The position numbers were made by a program, and so were the translations under genes. The notes beneath the pieces were generated by a model. It was not told the origin of the DNA. It made no database searches and was given only the letters and a program-made list of their open reading frames with translations. Of a stretch of 64,000 bases of DNA, positions 26,861 to 35,880 are shown in pieces. The stretch's first letter is position 1; each line of letters begins with the position of its first letter. The stretch is from an uncultured Eubacteriaceae bacterium (GTDB lineage Bacteria; Bacillota; Clostridia; Peptostreptococcales; Anaerovoracaceae), in NCBI GenBank assembly GCA_903789635.1, contig CAIFEY010000006.1, positions 16,058-80,057 of the forward strand, given 5' to 3'.

Positions 26861-28147
26861 ATGGCAGATCATAAATTTGGATTCAACACGCTTCAGCTTC
26901 ACGTAGGTCAGGAACAGGCAGATCCGGCAACGGATTCCCGCGCAGTACCAATTTATCAGACGACCTCCTACGTCTTCCACAACTGCGAGCACGCGGCTGA
27001 CCGCTTCGGCTTGAGAGATGCCGGAAACATCTACGGAAGACTGACGAACTCCACACAGGGTGTCCTGGAGCAGAGAGTTGCCGCTCTGGAAGGCGGAGTC
27101 GCAGGACTGGCTCTGGCATCCGGAGCAGCGGCCGTAACATATTCGATTCTGGCTCTGGCATCCGGCGGTGACAACGTCGTCGCACAGAAGACCATCTACG
27201 GCGGAAGCTCCAACCTCCTGGAGCACACGCTGCGCCCATACGGAATCGACACGACCTTCGTCAACGCGCATGACCTGGCAGAGGTAGAGGGCGCGATCAA
27301 GGAGAACACCAAGGTCGTTTACCTCGAGACGCTCGGAAATCCGAACTCCGACATTCCGGACATCGACGCGATTTCTGAGATCGCCCACAAGCACGGCATT
27401 CCGGTCATCATCGACAACACGTTCGGAACACCGTACCTGATCCGTCCGCTGGAGCACGGCGCTGACATCGTCGTCCACTCCGCGACCAAGTTCATCGGCG
27501 GCCACGGAACCACACTCGGCGGAATCATCGTCGACGGAGACACGTTCGACTGGAGCAAGTCCGACAAGTTCCCGCAGTTCACGGAGCCGAACGCAAGCTA
27601 CCACGGCGTGAAGTTCGCGGACGTACCGGGAACCGTAGCGACCTACGTCAGAGCGATCCTGCTCCGCGACACCGGAGCTGCAATCGCACCGTTCAACGCG
27701 TTCCTGCTGCTGCAGGGCCTCGAGACGCTGTCCCTGCGCCTGGACCGCCATATCGAGAACACTAAGAAGGTCATCGAGTACCTGAAGACACAGCCGCTGG
27801 TAGAGTCCATCAACCATCCGTCTCTGCCGGATCACCCGGATCACGCGCTGTATGAGAGATACTTCCCGAACGGAGGAGCATCCATCTTCACGATCAACAT
27901 CAAGGGAGGACAAAAAGAGGCCTTCCAGTTCATCGATCATCTGAAGATCTTCTCCCTGCTGGCTAACGTCGCTGACGTCAAGTCCCTGGTTATCCACCCG
28001 GCTACGACCACGCATGCCGAGCTGAATGAAGAGGAGCTGAACGGCGTCGGAATCTACCAGAACACGATCCGCCTGTCCATCGGAACCGAGGACGCGGAGG
28101 ACATCATCTGGGATCTCGACCAGGCATTCCAGGCTGTCGGAAAATAG
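26861..28147 (+). CDS. metY: O-acetylhomoserine sulfhydrylase (PLP-dependent)
   Basis: 428 residues, the usual MetY length. Opening FNTLQLHVGQEQADPATDSR, PLP phosphate-binding SGAAAVTYSIL, and the PLP lysine in HSATKFIGGHG are diagnostic. It makes homocysteine from O-acetylhomoserine and sulfide in the cytoplasm. AAAGAGGA precedes the ATG. Monocistronic between its own promoter and a strong terminator; the long leader suggests regulation by sulfur or methionine status. Confidence 0.92.
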   Translation: MADHKFGFNTLQLHVGQEQADPATDSRAVPIYQTTSYVFHNCEHAADRFGLRDAGNIYGRLTNSTQGVLEQRVAALEGGVAGLALASGAAAVTYSILALASGGDNVVAQKTIYGGSSNLLEHTLRPYGIDTTFVNAHDLAEVEGAIKENTKVVYLETLGNPNSDIPDIDAISEIAHKHGIPVIIDNTFGTPYLIRPLEHGADIVVHSATKFIGGHGTTLGGIIVDGDTFDWSKSDKFPQFTEPNASYHGVKFADVPGTVATYVRAILLRDTGAAIAPFNAFLLLQGLETLSLRLDRHIENTKKVIEYLKTQPLVESINHPSLPDHPDHALYERYFPNGGASIFTINIKGGQKEAFQFIDHLKIFSLLANVADVKSLVIHPATTTHAELNEEELNGVGIYQNTIRLSIGTEDAEDIIWDLDQAFQAVGK

Positions 28148-28193
28148 TCAGATATTCTAACTAAAATAAATAGAGGAAACGCATCGTTTCCGT

Positions 28194-28230
28194 GGAACAG
28201 CCCTCAATTCTGGAGGGCTGTTCTGTTTTT
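28194..28230 (+). terminator. metY terminator
   Basis: GAACAGCCCTC pairs with GAGGGCTGTTC, then TGTTTTT. A smaller GGAAACG/CGTTTCC hairpin precedes it. Confidence 0.88.
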
Positions 28231-28398
28231 ACATAGAAAATGCAGAAAATTTAGTGAAGAGACACAACTAACTGTGAGAAATATCGTAAAAATATTGTGA
28301 TGAGGCAGAAAAACACGCTCTATTACTTGAATGTTAACGATCTTGCTGGTAAACTGAACATGAGAAATGTTCTTTTTTTAGTACTCTAATCCGCAAGG

Positions 28399-28427
28399 TT
28401 GATAACTTTTTGGATGTGTTATACAAT
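28399..28427 (+). promoter_or_regulatory. Promoter of ilvE
   Basis: TTGATA (28399-28404), 17 bases, TACAAT (28422-28427), 67 bases before the start codon. Confidence 0.7.
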
Positions 28428-28493
28428 TAATTCTGCTGGAACTTATCTGGTTGCACAATTTGGCACGGATTGGTGATTTTTGAAAGGAGAAAA

Positions 28494-29525
28494 ATGACCA
28501 TGGAGAAGAAAAATCTTGATTGGGGAAAACTTACATTTACGTATCAGCCGACGGACTACCGCTATGTAGCAAACTGGGAAGACGGCAGCTGGGATGACGG
28601 CGAGCTGTCCACAGAACCGAACGTCACGATGAGTGAGAGTGCGGGTGTCCTGCAGTATGCACAGGCTGTATTCGAGGGCCTGAAGGCTTACACGACCAAG
28701 GACGGCAGAATCGTTACATTCCGCCCTGACCTGAACGGAGAGCGTATCGAGCGTTCTGCAAAGCGCCTGGTTATGCCGGTATTCCCGAAGGAAAGATTCG
28801 TAGAGGCTGTAAAGCAGGTCGTCAAGGCTAACGCAGCATGGGTACCGCCATTCGGTTCCGGAGCGACTCTGTATCTGAGACCGTTCGAGTTTGGTATCGG
28901 ACCGGTCATCGGCGTAGCACCGGCTCCATCCTATCAGTTCCGTATGTTTGCAACTCCGGTAGGACCGTACTTCCCGGGCGGAGCAGTTACTCCGATCAGA
29001 GTTAAGGTCTCCGACTACGACAGAGCAGCGCCGGTAGGAACAGGCGACATCAAGGCAGGACTGAACTACGCGATGTCCCTGCGCGCGATCGACGAGGCGC
29101 ACAGAGAAGGATTCAACGAGAACTTCTACCTGGATTCCAAGACCAGAACCAACCTCGAGGAGACAGGCGGAGCCAACATCATCTGCATCAAGGGCAACAA
29201 GTTCATCACCCCGAAGTCAAACACAATTCTCCCATCCGTTACACGCCGCTCCCTGGAAGTCGTCGCAAAGGATTACCTTGGCCTGGAGGTCGAGGAGAGA
29301 GTCGTTCCGTTCACTGAGCTGAAGGAAATGGACGAGATCGGTGTCTGCGGAACAGCCGCAGTTATCGCACCGGTTGGAGAGATCAACGACCACGGCGACG
29401 TCATCAAGGTTCCGACAGGCATGGAAGAGTGCGGACCGGTCCTGAAGAAGCTGAGAGACACACTGACGGGCATCCAGATGTGCGAGATCGAGGCACCGGA
29501 AGGCTGGATCGTAGAGATCAAATAG
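28494..29525 (+). CDS. ilvE: Branched-chain amino acid aminotransferase
   Basis: 343 residues, fold-type IV PLP transaminase. ECAT-type motifs: FEGLKAYTTKDGRI, RPFEFGIGP, then LNYAMSLRAIDEAHREGFNE and EETGGANI. The PLP lysine follows the conserved GDIKAGLNYA. It interconverts Leu/Ile/Val with their 2-oxoacids. GAAAGGAG precedes the ATG at 28494; an ATG two codons later is an alternative. Single gene between its own promoter and terminator. Confidence 0.92.
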   Translation: MTMEKKNLDWGKLTFTYQPTDYRYVANWEDGSWDDGELSTEPNVTMSESAGVLQYAQAVFEGLKAYTTKDGRIVTFRPDLNGERIERSAKRLVMPVFPKERFVEAVKQVVKANAAWVPPFGSGATLYLRPFEFGIGPVIGVAPAPSYQFRMFATPVGPYFPGGAVTPIRVKVSDYDRAAPVGTGDIKAGLNYAMSLRAIDEAHREGFNENFYLDSKTRTNLEETGGANIICIKGNKFITPKSNTILPSVTRRSLEVVAKDYLGLEVEERVVPFTELKEMDEIGVCGTAAVIAPVGEINDHGDVIKVPTGMEECGPVLKKLRDTLTGIQMCEIEAPEGWIVEIK

Positions 29526-29569
29526 TCTCGCGTCAACTCGCCTGACCAACGTCAAAATGTAAATGCTGA

Positions 29570-29602
29570 AGCGGCATGGCCACGCGGCCGTGCCGCTTTT
29601 TC
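29570..29602 (+). terminator. ilvE terminator
   Basis: AAGCGGCA...TGCCGCTT with an inner GGC/GCC stem, followed by TTTTT. Confidence 0.82.
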
Positions 29603-29748
29603 TGCGCGCAGGTCCGTTTGGCCTCAGGTTCGACTCAGGACGGCCCCTCGTTCGATTCAGGCGGGGCGGATTGTGCGCAGGCGGTTTGGGTCAGACAAAG
29701 AAGATGCGGCTCAGTCAAAGATTACGCGGCAAGGAGGATACAGGATAC

Positions 29749-30258
29749 ATGGAATGGGTGAAGGCGGACCACGGTTTCGGTCCGGAATACGATGAAGAGT
29801 CGAGGATCCTGATTCTCGGCAGCTTTCCCTCGGTGAAGTCCAGGGAGCAGGCGTTTTACTACGGCCACCCGCAGAACCGATTCTGGAAGGTGCTCGCGGC
29901 ACTGGCAGCGTCGGCCGTCCCGCAGACGGTCGAAGAAAAAAGAGCCTTCCTCCACGCGCACCACATCGCGGTTTACGACGCGATCGAGTCCTGCGTGATC
30001 AAAGGCTCTTCCGACAGCACGATCCGGGACGTCGTCCCGGCGGACATCGTGCCGATCCTGGACGGCTCCCGTATCGAAGGCCGGATCTTCACGAACGGGA
30101 AGAAGGCCGGCCAGATGTACAAGAAATATATTTACCCGAAGACCGGGATCCCGTCCCGGGACCTTCCGTCAACGAGCCCGGCGAACGCGGCGTGGTCGGT
30201 GGACCGCCTGATCGCGGAGTGGGGCAGGTGGATCGACCCGGCGTGGTTGAAAGATTAG
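29749..30258 (+). CDS. DNA-deoxyinosine (hypoxanthine) glycosylase, UDG superfamily
   Basis: 169 residues from the ATG with AAGGAGG upstream; an open frame from 29563 covers the ilvE terminator and is not used. ILILGSFPSVKSREQAFYYG and HPQNRFWKVL match the family-6 uracil-DNA glycosylase superfamily, which removes hypoxanthine (deaminated adenine). The C-terminal LPSTSPANAAWS is the second conserved motif. A lone repair gene. Confidence 0.85.
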   Translation: MEWVKADHGFGPEYDEESRILILGSFPSVKSREQAFYYGHPQNRFWKVLAALAASAVPQTVEEKRAFLHAHHIAVYDAIESCVIKGSSDSTIRDVVPADIVPILDGSRIEGRIFTNGKKAGQMYKKYIYPKTGIPSRDLPSTSPANAAWSVDRLIAEWGRWIDPAWLKD

Positions 30259-30394
30259 CCTCGAGAGCCGAGTGCCCGAGGCGTCCGTTTTCAACGGGTG
30301 CGGCTTGTATACAGAATGGAGAGGGCGGCTCGGCATGAGAAGGGCAGATCTACCCTTTCGCGCGGGTCATCGGCCGCGGGAAGGAACTCATCGG

Positions 30395-30430
30395 GGCAAA
30401 TAATTTATCGGCGGCAAATAATTTATCGGC
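30395..30430. repeat. 18-bp tandem duplication at the end of the flavin reductase gene
   Basis: GGCAAATAATTTATCGGC occurs twice head to tail; the right copy includes the stop codon of the minus-strand flavin reductase gene. Confidence 0.7.
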
Positions 30431-31298
30431 GGGAAGAACTGGCTGCGGCCTTCTCCCGCTGTTTTTTCTTTTTTGTCCGGTCCTTCATGACGGAGAAGCC
30501 GAACTGGCCGAGCGGGCGTCCCAGGGCGTAGTAGGTCCCGTGGGAGTAGGCGATCGGGCGGGCGTCCTCGAGGTGGAACGTGTTCTTCTCGTCCATGTAC
30601 GCCTCGTCGGCCTGGACGCAGACCATCTCGGCGAGGAACATGACGTGGCTGCCGAGCTCGATCGTCTGCGTCACGCGGCACTCGATGCTGACCGGGGACT
30701 CGTCGACGGTCGGCGTGTCGATCTTACAGCTTTTTCCCGGGGTCAGGCCGAGGGCCTCGAACTTGTCGATGTCGCGGCCGGAGCGGACGCCGCAGAAGTC
30801 GGCGGCCCGGGCCAGCTTCTCCGTCGTCAGGTTGATGACGAACTCCTGGGTCCTGCAGATCAGGCCGTATGAGAAGCGCTCGCGGCGCACGGAGATCGAG
30901 ACCATCGGCGGGTCGGAGCAGATCGTGCCGGTCCAGGCGACGGTGAAGATGTTCGGTCTGCCGGTGTCCGGGTCATAGCAGCTGACCATTACGGCAGGGA
31001 TCGGGTAGAGCTGGTTGCCGGGTTTGGCAAAGGCCACCTTATTATGCGGACGGCGCGGGACTGCCGGCCTGTCCGTGTAATTGCCGCGGTGCTCTGATCT
31101 GCGGGCGGCGTTCGGTGCAGACCGGCGTGCGGATTTGTATTCGGATCCGCGGGCAGCATTGCGTTCAGATTTGTATTCGGATCCGCGGGCGGATTTGCGT
31201 TCGGATTTACGTTCGTATCCCTGCGAAGAAGATTTCCCGCGGGACGGCGATTTTCTTTTATTTTTCCGGAAACCGGAAATATTTTTCTGATCTGACAT
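30423..31298 (-). CDS. Flavin reductase-like FMN-binding protein with a basic repetitive N-terminus
   Basis: 291 residues from the ATG at 31298, which has AAGGAGGA upstream; the frame is open further back without a ribosome site. Residues about 90-270 form the split-barrel flavin reductase domain (YPIPAVMVSCYDPDTGRPNI, TVAWTGTICSDPPMVSISVR). The first ~80 residues are Lys/Arg/Ser-rich with an imperfect repeat around ARGSEYKSER, unlike ordinary family members. They look disordered and could bind nucleic acid or acidic surfaces; this is inference. Confidence 0.82.
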   Translation of the reverse strand: MSDQKNISGFRKNKRKSPSRGKSSSQGYERKSERKSARGSEYKSERNAARGSEYKSARRSAPNAARRSEHRGNYTDRPAVPRRPHNKVAFAKPGNQLYPIPAVMVSCYDPDTGRPNIFTVAWTGTICSDPPMVSISVRRERFSYGLICRTQEFVINLTTEKLARAADFCGVRSGRDIDKFEALGLTPGKSCKIDTPTVDESPVSIECRVTQTIELGSHVMFLAEMVCVQADEAYMDEKNTFHLEDARPIAYSHGTYYALGRPLGQFGFSVMKDRTKKKKQREKAAASSSRR

Positions 31299-31731
31299 GG
31301 TTTCCTCCTTCTGCACCAGAAAAGGCGCGGGGGTACGGCCGGTAATTCGGCACATAGTTCGGTTAAAATTATACAATTCTAAAATATTAAATGTATGAAA
31401 ATTCGTGCATGACTGCGGTGCTGCAGTCACGGCTGACTGCGTCGCCGTTATATGTTTTCAGGGGTACTATTTTATCACATATTTTCGACATGTTTCTAAA
31501 AATTATCGAATATTGACGGAGATTTTGCCGGGAACTGTGATGGAATCCTGCATACAGGCATTTTGAATACAGTATAAATGTGAGATGGAAACAAAATTAC
31601 TTGATAATGATTGTGGATGTGTTACGATATTAACAATAGGTGCGATTGATCAAATTGAAAATTTCGATGCAATAGTGTCGGAATTGTCGATCGATTGCAG
31701 GCGTTTATGGGTTAGAAGAAGGGTTTTGACT
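31299..31731. other. AT-rich divergent intergenic region
   Basis: Lies between the minus-strand flavin reductase and the plus-strand hydrogenase operon. A minus-strand TATAAT is near 31366-31371. On plus, TTGACG (about 31514) lacks a good -10, and TATAAA near 31574 lacks a good -35. The short open frame from 31585 has no ribosome site and is read here as upstream sequence of the 31732 gene. Confidence 0.35.
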
Positions 31732-33567
31732 ATGAGCAGATTAACTATGGTGACTGAGAGCACCGCACAAAAAACGGTGGAAGGTCTGTATAAGGACATC
31801 GAGCGGCGTATCGCCGCCAGCCAGCCGGGCATCTGTCCGGTGAACCTGTCCATCGCGTTCCTCCACATCTGCCGTTCGCAGTCCTGCGGAAAGTGCGTTC
31901 CGTGCCGCGTCGGACTGGTGCGCCTGGAGGAGCTGGTTCAGAAGGTCCTCGACGGGAAGGCAGACGAACAGGTACTTGACACAATCGAGACGACGGCGCA
32001 GGGAATTTACGACTCTGCGGACTGCGCGATCGGAATCGAGGCCGCGAGGATGGTCCTGAAGGGCCTGAGGGGCTTCCGCGACGACTATATCGCGCACATC
32101 GAGACTGGAAGATGTTCCCTGAACCAGGTCAAGTCCGTGCCGTGCGTGGAACTGTGTCCTGCGCACGTCGACATTCCGGGATACATCGGCCTGATCCGCG
32201 AGGGGCGCTACGACGACGCGGTGGAGCTGATCAGAAAGGACAACCCGCTCCCGGCGGTCTGCGGCATGATCTGCGAGCATCCGTGCGAGGCGCGCTGCAG
32301 GAGGACCCTGGTCGACGACGCGATCAACATCAGGGGACTGAAGCTCTACGCTGTCATGCATGAGAGCAGCATCCCGGCACCGAAGTGCGAGGCGCCTACC
32401 GGCAAGAAGGTGGCGATCATCGGCGGCGGCCCGGGCGGTCTCTCTGCGGCGTATTATTTGGCCAAGATGGGACACGACGTCACGATCTACGAGCAGCGGA
32501 AGCACCTCGGCGGAATGCTGCGTTACGGCATCCCGAACTACCGCCTCCCGAAGGACGTGCTGGACCGCGAGATCGACGGCATCCTCAAGGCCGGCATCCA
32601 CGTGAAGAAGGAAGTGCGCGTCGGAGAAGACATCGACGTCAACTCGCTCAGGAACAGCTGTGACGCGATGTACATCTGCATCGGCGCTCACGTCGGAAGG
32701 GCGATCGGCATCGAAGGAGAGGACGCGAAGGGCGTCGTGCTCGCCGTGGACCTGCTCCGCGGAATCGGCGACGGAGAGATTCCGGACTACACGGGCAAGG
32801 ACGTGGTGGTCGTCGGCGGCGGAAACGTCGCGATGGACGCCGCGCGCTCCGCGATCCGCATGCACGCGAAGTCAGTCAAGATTGTATACAGAAGAAGGCA
32901 GAACGACATGACCGCGCTCGACGAGGAGATCGAGGGTGCGATCGGAGACGGCTGCGAGATCCTGGAGCTGAACGCGCCGGAGAGGATCGAGAAGGACGAG
33001 GACGGAAACCTGAAGGCCCTCATCGTCCGCCCGCAGATCGTCGGCGAGGTCAGGATGGGACGCCCGAGCCCGAGGGACGCGGAGTCGTTCGAGCAGGCGA
33101 TCCCTTGCGACATCCTGATCGAGGCGATCGGACAGGGCATCGACTACACCGTCTTCTCCGAGGAGGCGGGCGTGCAGGTGCACAGAGGAACCATCGACGC
33201 GTTCGACTGGGGCGGCGTCAAGGACCTGGACGGCATCTTTGCAGGCGGAGACTGCGTCACCGGACCTGCGACCGTCATCCGCGCAATCGCGGCGGGCAAG
33301 GTCGCGGCGGCGAACATCGACGAGTACCTCGGATTCGACCATGAGATCACGTCGGACGTCGAGATCCCGGAGGTCATCCTGGACGACATGGAGGCCTGCG
33401 GAAGGGTCAACATGAAGATGAGGGACCCGAGAGAACGCGTTCAGGACTTCGATATCATGGAAATTTGCATGAGCGACGAGGAGGCACGGCAGGAATCGTC
33501 CAGATGCCTGCGCTGTGATCACTTCGGCTACGGCGTATTCAAGGGAGGCAGGGAAGAAAAATGGTAA
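31732..33567 (+). CDS. GltD/NfnB-like flavoprotein with NuoF-type 4Fe-4S head, hydrogenase partner
   Basis: About 611 residues from the ATG with AGAAGGG upstream. Residues about 25-120 resemble the C-terminal [4Fe-4S] domain of NuoF/HydB (SCGKCVPCRVGLVRLEELVQ, later DCAIGIEA). Next comes a GltD-type 4Fe-4S segment (VELCPAHVDIPGYI, CGMICEHPCEARC), an FAD motif (AIIGGGPGGLSAAYYLAKMG) and an NAD(P)H motif (VVVGGGNVAMDAARSA), ending with SSRCLRCDHFG. It should exchange electrons between NAD(P)H and the iron-sulfur chain of the hydrogenase. Its stop overlaps the hydA start by 7 bases (ATGGTAA), so the two are coupled. Electron bifurcation is possible but unproven. Confidence 0.82.
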   Translation: MSRLTMVTESTAQKTVEGLYKDIERRIAASQPGICPVNLSIAFLHICRSQSCGKCVPCRVGLVRLEELVQKVLDGKADEQVLDTIETTAQGIYDSADCAIGIEAARMVLKGLRGFRDDYIAHIETGRCSLNQVKSVPCVELCPAHVDIPGYIGLIREGRYDDAVELIRKDNPLPAVCGMICEHPCEARCRRTLVDDAINIRGLKLYAVMHESSIPAPKCEAPTGKKVAIIGGGPGGLSAAYYLAKMGHDVTIYEQRKHLGGMLRYGIPNYRLPKDVLDREIDGILKAGIHVKKEVRVGEDIDVNSLRNSCDAMYICIGAHVGRAIGIEGEDAKGVVLAVDLLRGIGDGEIPDYTGKDVVVVGGGNVAMDAARSAIRMHAKSVKIVYRRRQNDMTALDEEIEGAIGDGCEILELNAPERIEKDEDGNLKALIVRPQIVGEVRMGRPSPRDAESFEQAIPCDILIEAIGQGIDYTVFSEEAGVQVHRGTIDAFDWGGVKDLDGIFAGGDCVTGPATVIRAIAAGKVAAANIDEYLGFDHEITSDVEIPEVILDDMEACGRVNMKMRDPRERVQDFDIMEICMSDEEARQESSRCLRCDHFGYGVFKGGREEKW

Positions 33568-35300
33568 AACTTATGATCGATGAACGTCCGATCACCGTAC
33601 CGAACGGCACGACAATCCTGGATGCGGCAACCAAGGCCGGGATCCACATTCCGACGCTCTGCTACCTGAAGGACATCAATGAGATCGGTGCCTGCCGCGT
33701 ATGTATGGTCGAGGTGGAGGGCCACCAGAGGCTGTTCACGGCCTGCAACAACGTCGTGGAAGACGGCATGGTCGTCTGGACGCACAGCAAGAGGGCCAGG
33801 GAGGCGCGCAAGAAGAACGTCGAGCTGATCCTGACCGAGCACCACACGAACTGCGCAATCTGCGCCAGGAACAACAACTGCAGCCTGCAGGACGTTGCCT
33901 CTGACCTGAACATCAACGACCTTCCGTTCCAGAAGAAGATCGACTACCGCTTCCGGGACAGGAAGTCCAACTTCCCGCTGATCCACGACTTCAGCAAGTG
34001 CATCAAGTGCATGCGCTGCGTGCAGATCTGCGATAAGGTGCAGGCTTCCCACATCTGGGACGTCGTCAGTCTGGGCTACGACATCACCGTCGACACGCTG
34101 AACACGCTGTCGCTCGAGGAGTCTAAGTGCGCGCTCTGCGGCCAGTGCATCACCCACTGTCCGGTCAACGCGCTGCACGAGCGCGACGACACGCAGCGGA
34201 TGCTGGACGCGCTCGACGATCCAGAGATCACCACGGTCGTCCAGATCGCGCCGTCCGTCAGGGCTGCCTGGGGCGAGGAGTTCGGCCTGGACCCTGAGTT
34301 TGCGAGCGTGAAGAGGCTCGCGCAGGCGATGCACCAGGTCGGATTCGACTATATCTTTGACACGAACTTCTCCGCGGACCTGACGATTATGGAGGAGGCG
34401 AGCGAGTTTCTCGAGAAGGTGAAAAACCCAGAGGAAGCGACATTCCCGATGTTCACGAGCTGCTGCCCGGGCTGGGTGCGCTACTGCAAGGCACACTACC
34501 CGCAGTTCGTCGACCAGCTGTCGACGTCCAAGTCGCCGCAGCAGATGTTCGGCGCGGTCGCGAAGTCTTACCTCGCAGAAACGCTCGGCGTGGATCCGGA
34601 CAAAATTTTCTCGGTCTCCATAATGCCGTGCATTGCTAAGAAGCACGAGTGCGCGCTCCCGAACATGAACGACGCGGAGCACGGTCAGGACGTCGACCTG
34701 GCGCTGACGACCAGGGAGGTCGTAAGGCTGATCAGAGGAACGCACATCGACCCGAGGTCACTGGAGGAACGCGAGCTTGACCAGCCGCTCGGTATCGGAA
34801 GCGGAGCCGGCGTGATCTTTGGCGCAACAGGCGGCGTCATGGAGGCCGCCCTGAGGACCGCATACTACATGGTCAACGGCAAAAACCCGAACCCGGACGC
34901 CTTCCGCGACGTCAGGGGCATGCAGGGCTGGAAGGAGTCGACGTTCGAGCTCGGAGGAGCTGAGCTTCACGTCGCGGTCGCCAACGGACTCGCCAACGCG
35001 GGCCGCCTGCTCGACGCGCTGGACAGCGGTGAAGTGCACTACGACTTCGTCGAGATCATGGCCTGTCCTGGAGGCTGCTCGGGCGGCGGCGGACAGCCGA
35101 TCCACGATGGCACGGAGAAGGCCGAGGACAGAGCGGACGTGCTCTACCGCCTGGACCGCCACGACCAGCTGCGCTTCTCGCACGAGAACCCGGCGATCAT
35201 CGCCTGCTACGAGGACTACCTCACGGAACCGCTCTCCCCGAGGGCGGAGAAGCTCCTGCACACCGACCACCACGCGTGGCTGATGCCGGGAGAGAATTAG
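33561..35300 (+). CDS. hydA: [FeFe] hydrogenase catalytic subunit
   Basis: 579 residues. N-terminal [2Fe-2S] domain (residues 1-78), His-ligated [4Fe-4S] segment (EHHTNCAICARNNNC), two [4Fe-4S] clusters (CIKCMRCVQIC and CALCGQCITHCP), then the H domain. All three H-cluster signatures are present: TSCCPGWV, MPCIAKKHE and MACPGGCSGGGGQP. It interconverts protons and H2 in the cytoplasm. The ribosome site GGGAGG lies inside the preceding gene. The maturation genes hydE and hydF follow within 3 kb; hydG is not in the window. Confidence 0.95.
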   Translation: MVKLMIDERPITVPNGTTILDAATKAGIHIPTLCYLKDINEIGACRVCMVEVEGHQRLFTACNNVVEDGMVVWTHSKRAREARKKNVELILTEHHTNCAICARNNNCSLQDVASDLNINDLPFQKKIDYRFRDRKSNFPLIHDFSKCIKCMRCVQICDKVQASHIWDVVSLGYDITVDTLNTLSLEESKCALCGQCITHCPVNALHERDDTQRMLDALDDPEITTVVQIAPSVRAAWGEEFGLDPEFASVKRLAQAMHQVGFDYIFDTNFSADLTIMEEASEFLEKVKNPEEATFPMFTSCCPGWVRYCKAHYPQFVDQLSTSKSPQQMFGAVAKSYLAETLGVDPDKIFSVSIMPCIAKKHECALPNMNDAEHGQDVDLALTTREVVRLIRGTHIDPRSLEERELDQPLGIGSGAGVIFGATGGVMEAALRTAYYMVNGKNPNPDAFRDVRGMQGWKESTFELGGAELHVAVANGLANAGRLLDALDSGEVHYDFVEIMACPGGCSGGGGQPIHDGTEKAEDRADVLYRLDRHDQLRFSHENPAIIACYEDYLTEPLSPRAEKLLHTDHHAWLMPGEN

Positions 35301-35880
35301 GCGGCGGCGTTCAGCCGCCTGCCAACCGCCGACCGCCGGATTCTGCTGAAAGCGGCGACGGGGCATGTAAGCTGCCGATTTTGACGGCTTGCTGCTGTCC
35401 ATGACTGTCACGTCATGACGGCGGCGGACGTGACGACGGCGGAAGATCGTGGCCGTTATCCGGTGAGCCGGAGTTTATATTAACGATAAGAATTGTTTAT
35501 ACATAACCCATAGTGAGGGTGCTGCGGAGGGCCATTTTCCATAAACGGCCTTTCCCGGCGCCCTCGTGTTATACCGGACCGCGGTTCGGAAAGCGACGCG
35601 CCGCGCACATTATTCCGAACGAGGGCAGGGGACGGTCATTGCACGTTGAAATTTTTTCCTTATCGGGTAGAATGTTTTCAGACGGTGTATAACACTACTT
35701 AAGCTGTTTTCACGAACAGAATCGTATAACGGGACAAAATCCAGGTGCAGGACACATCCGGTGAGCAGGCCGTCGGCCCGGCTGCCGGACAGAGTTCGAA
35801 CACAGGAACACATCAGGTCCGGCGTCACCTTTCACGTCGGACTTTGTCGAATAGAAATTACAGAAGGGGAAGGAGCACGC
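35301..35880 (+). promoter_or_regulatory. hydA-hydE intergenic region with hairpin and hydE promoter
   Basis: A hairpin with GAGGG..GC and GC.CCCTC arms and an inner GGCC pair spans about 35513-35566, a likely end for the hydA transcript although it lacks a clean T-run. TTGAAA (35646-35651), 16 bases and TAGAAT (35668-35673) form a promoter for hydE. No gene is seen. Confidence 0.5.
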
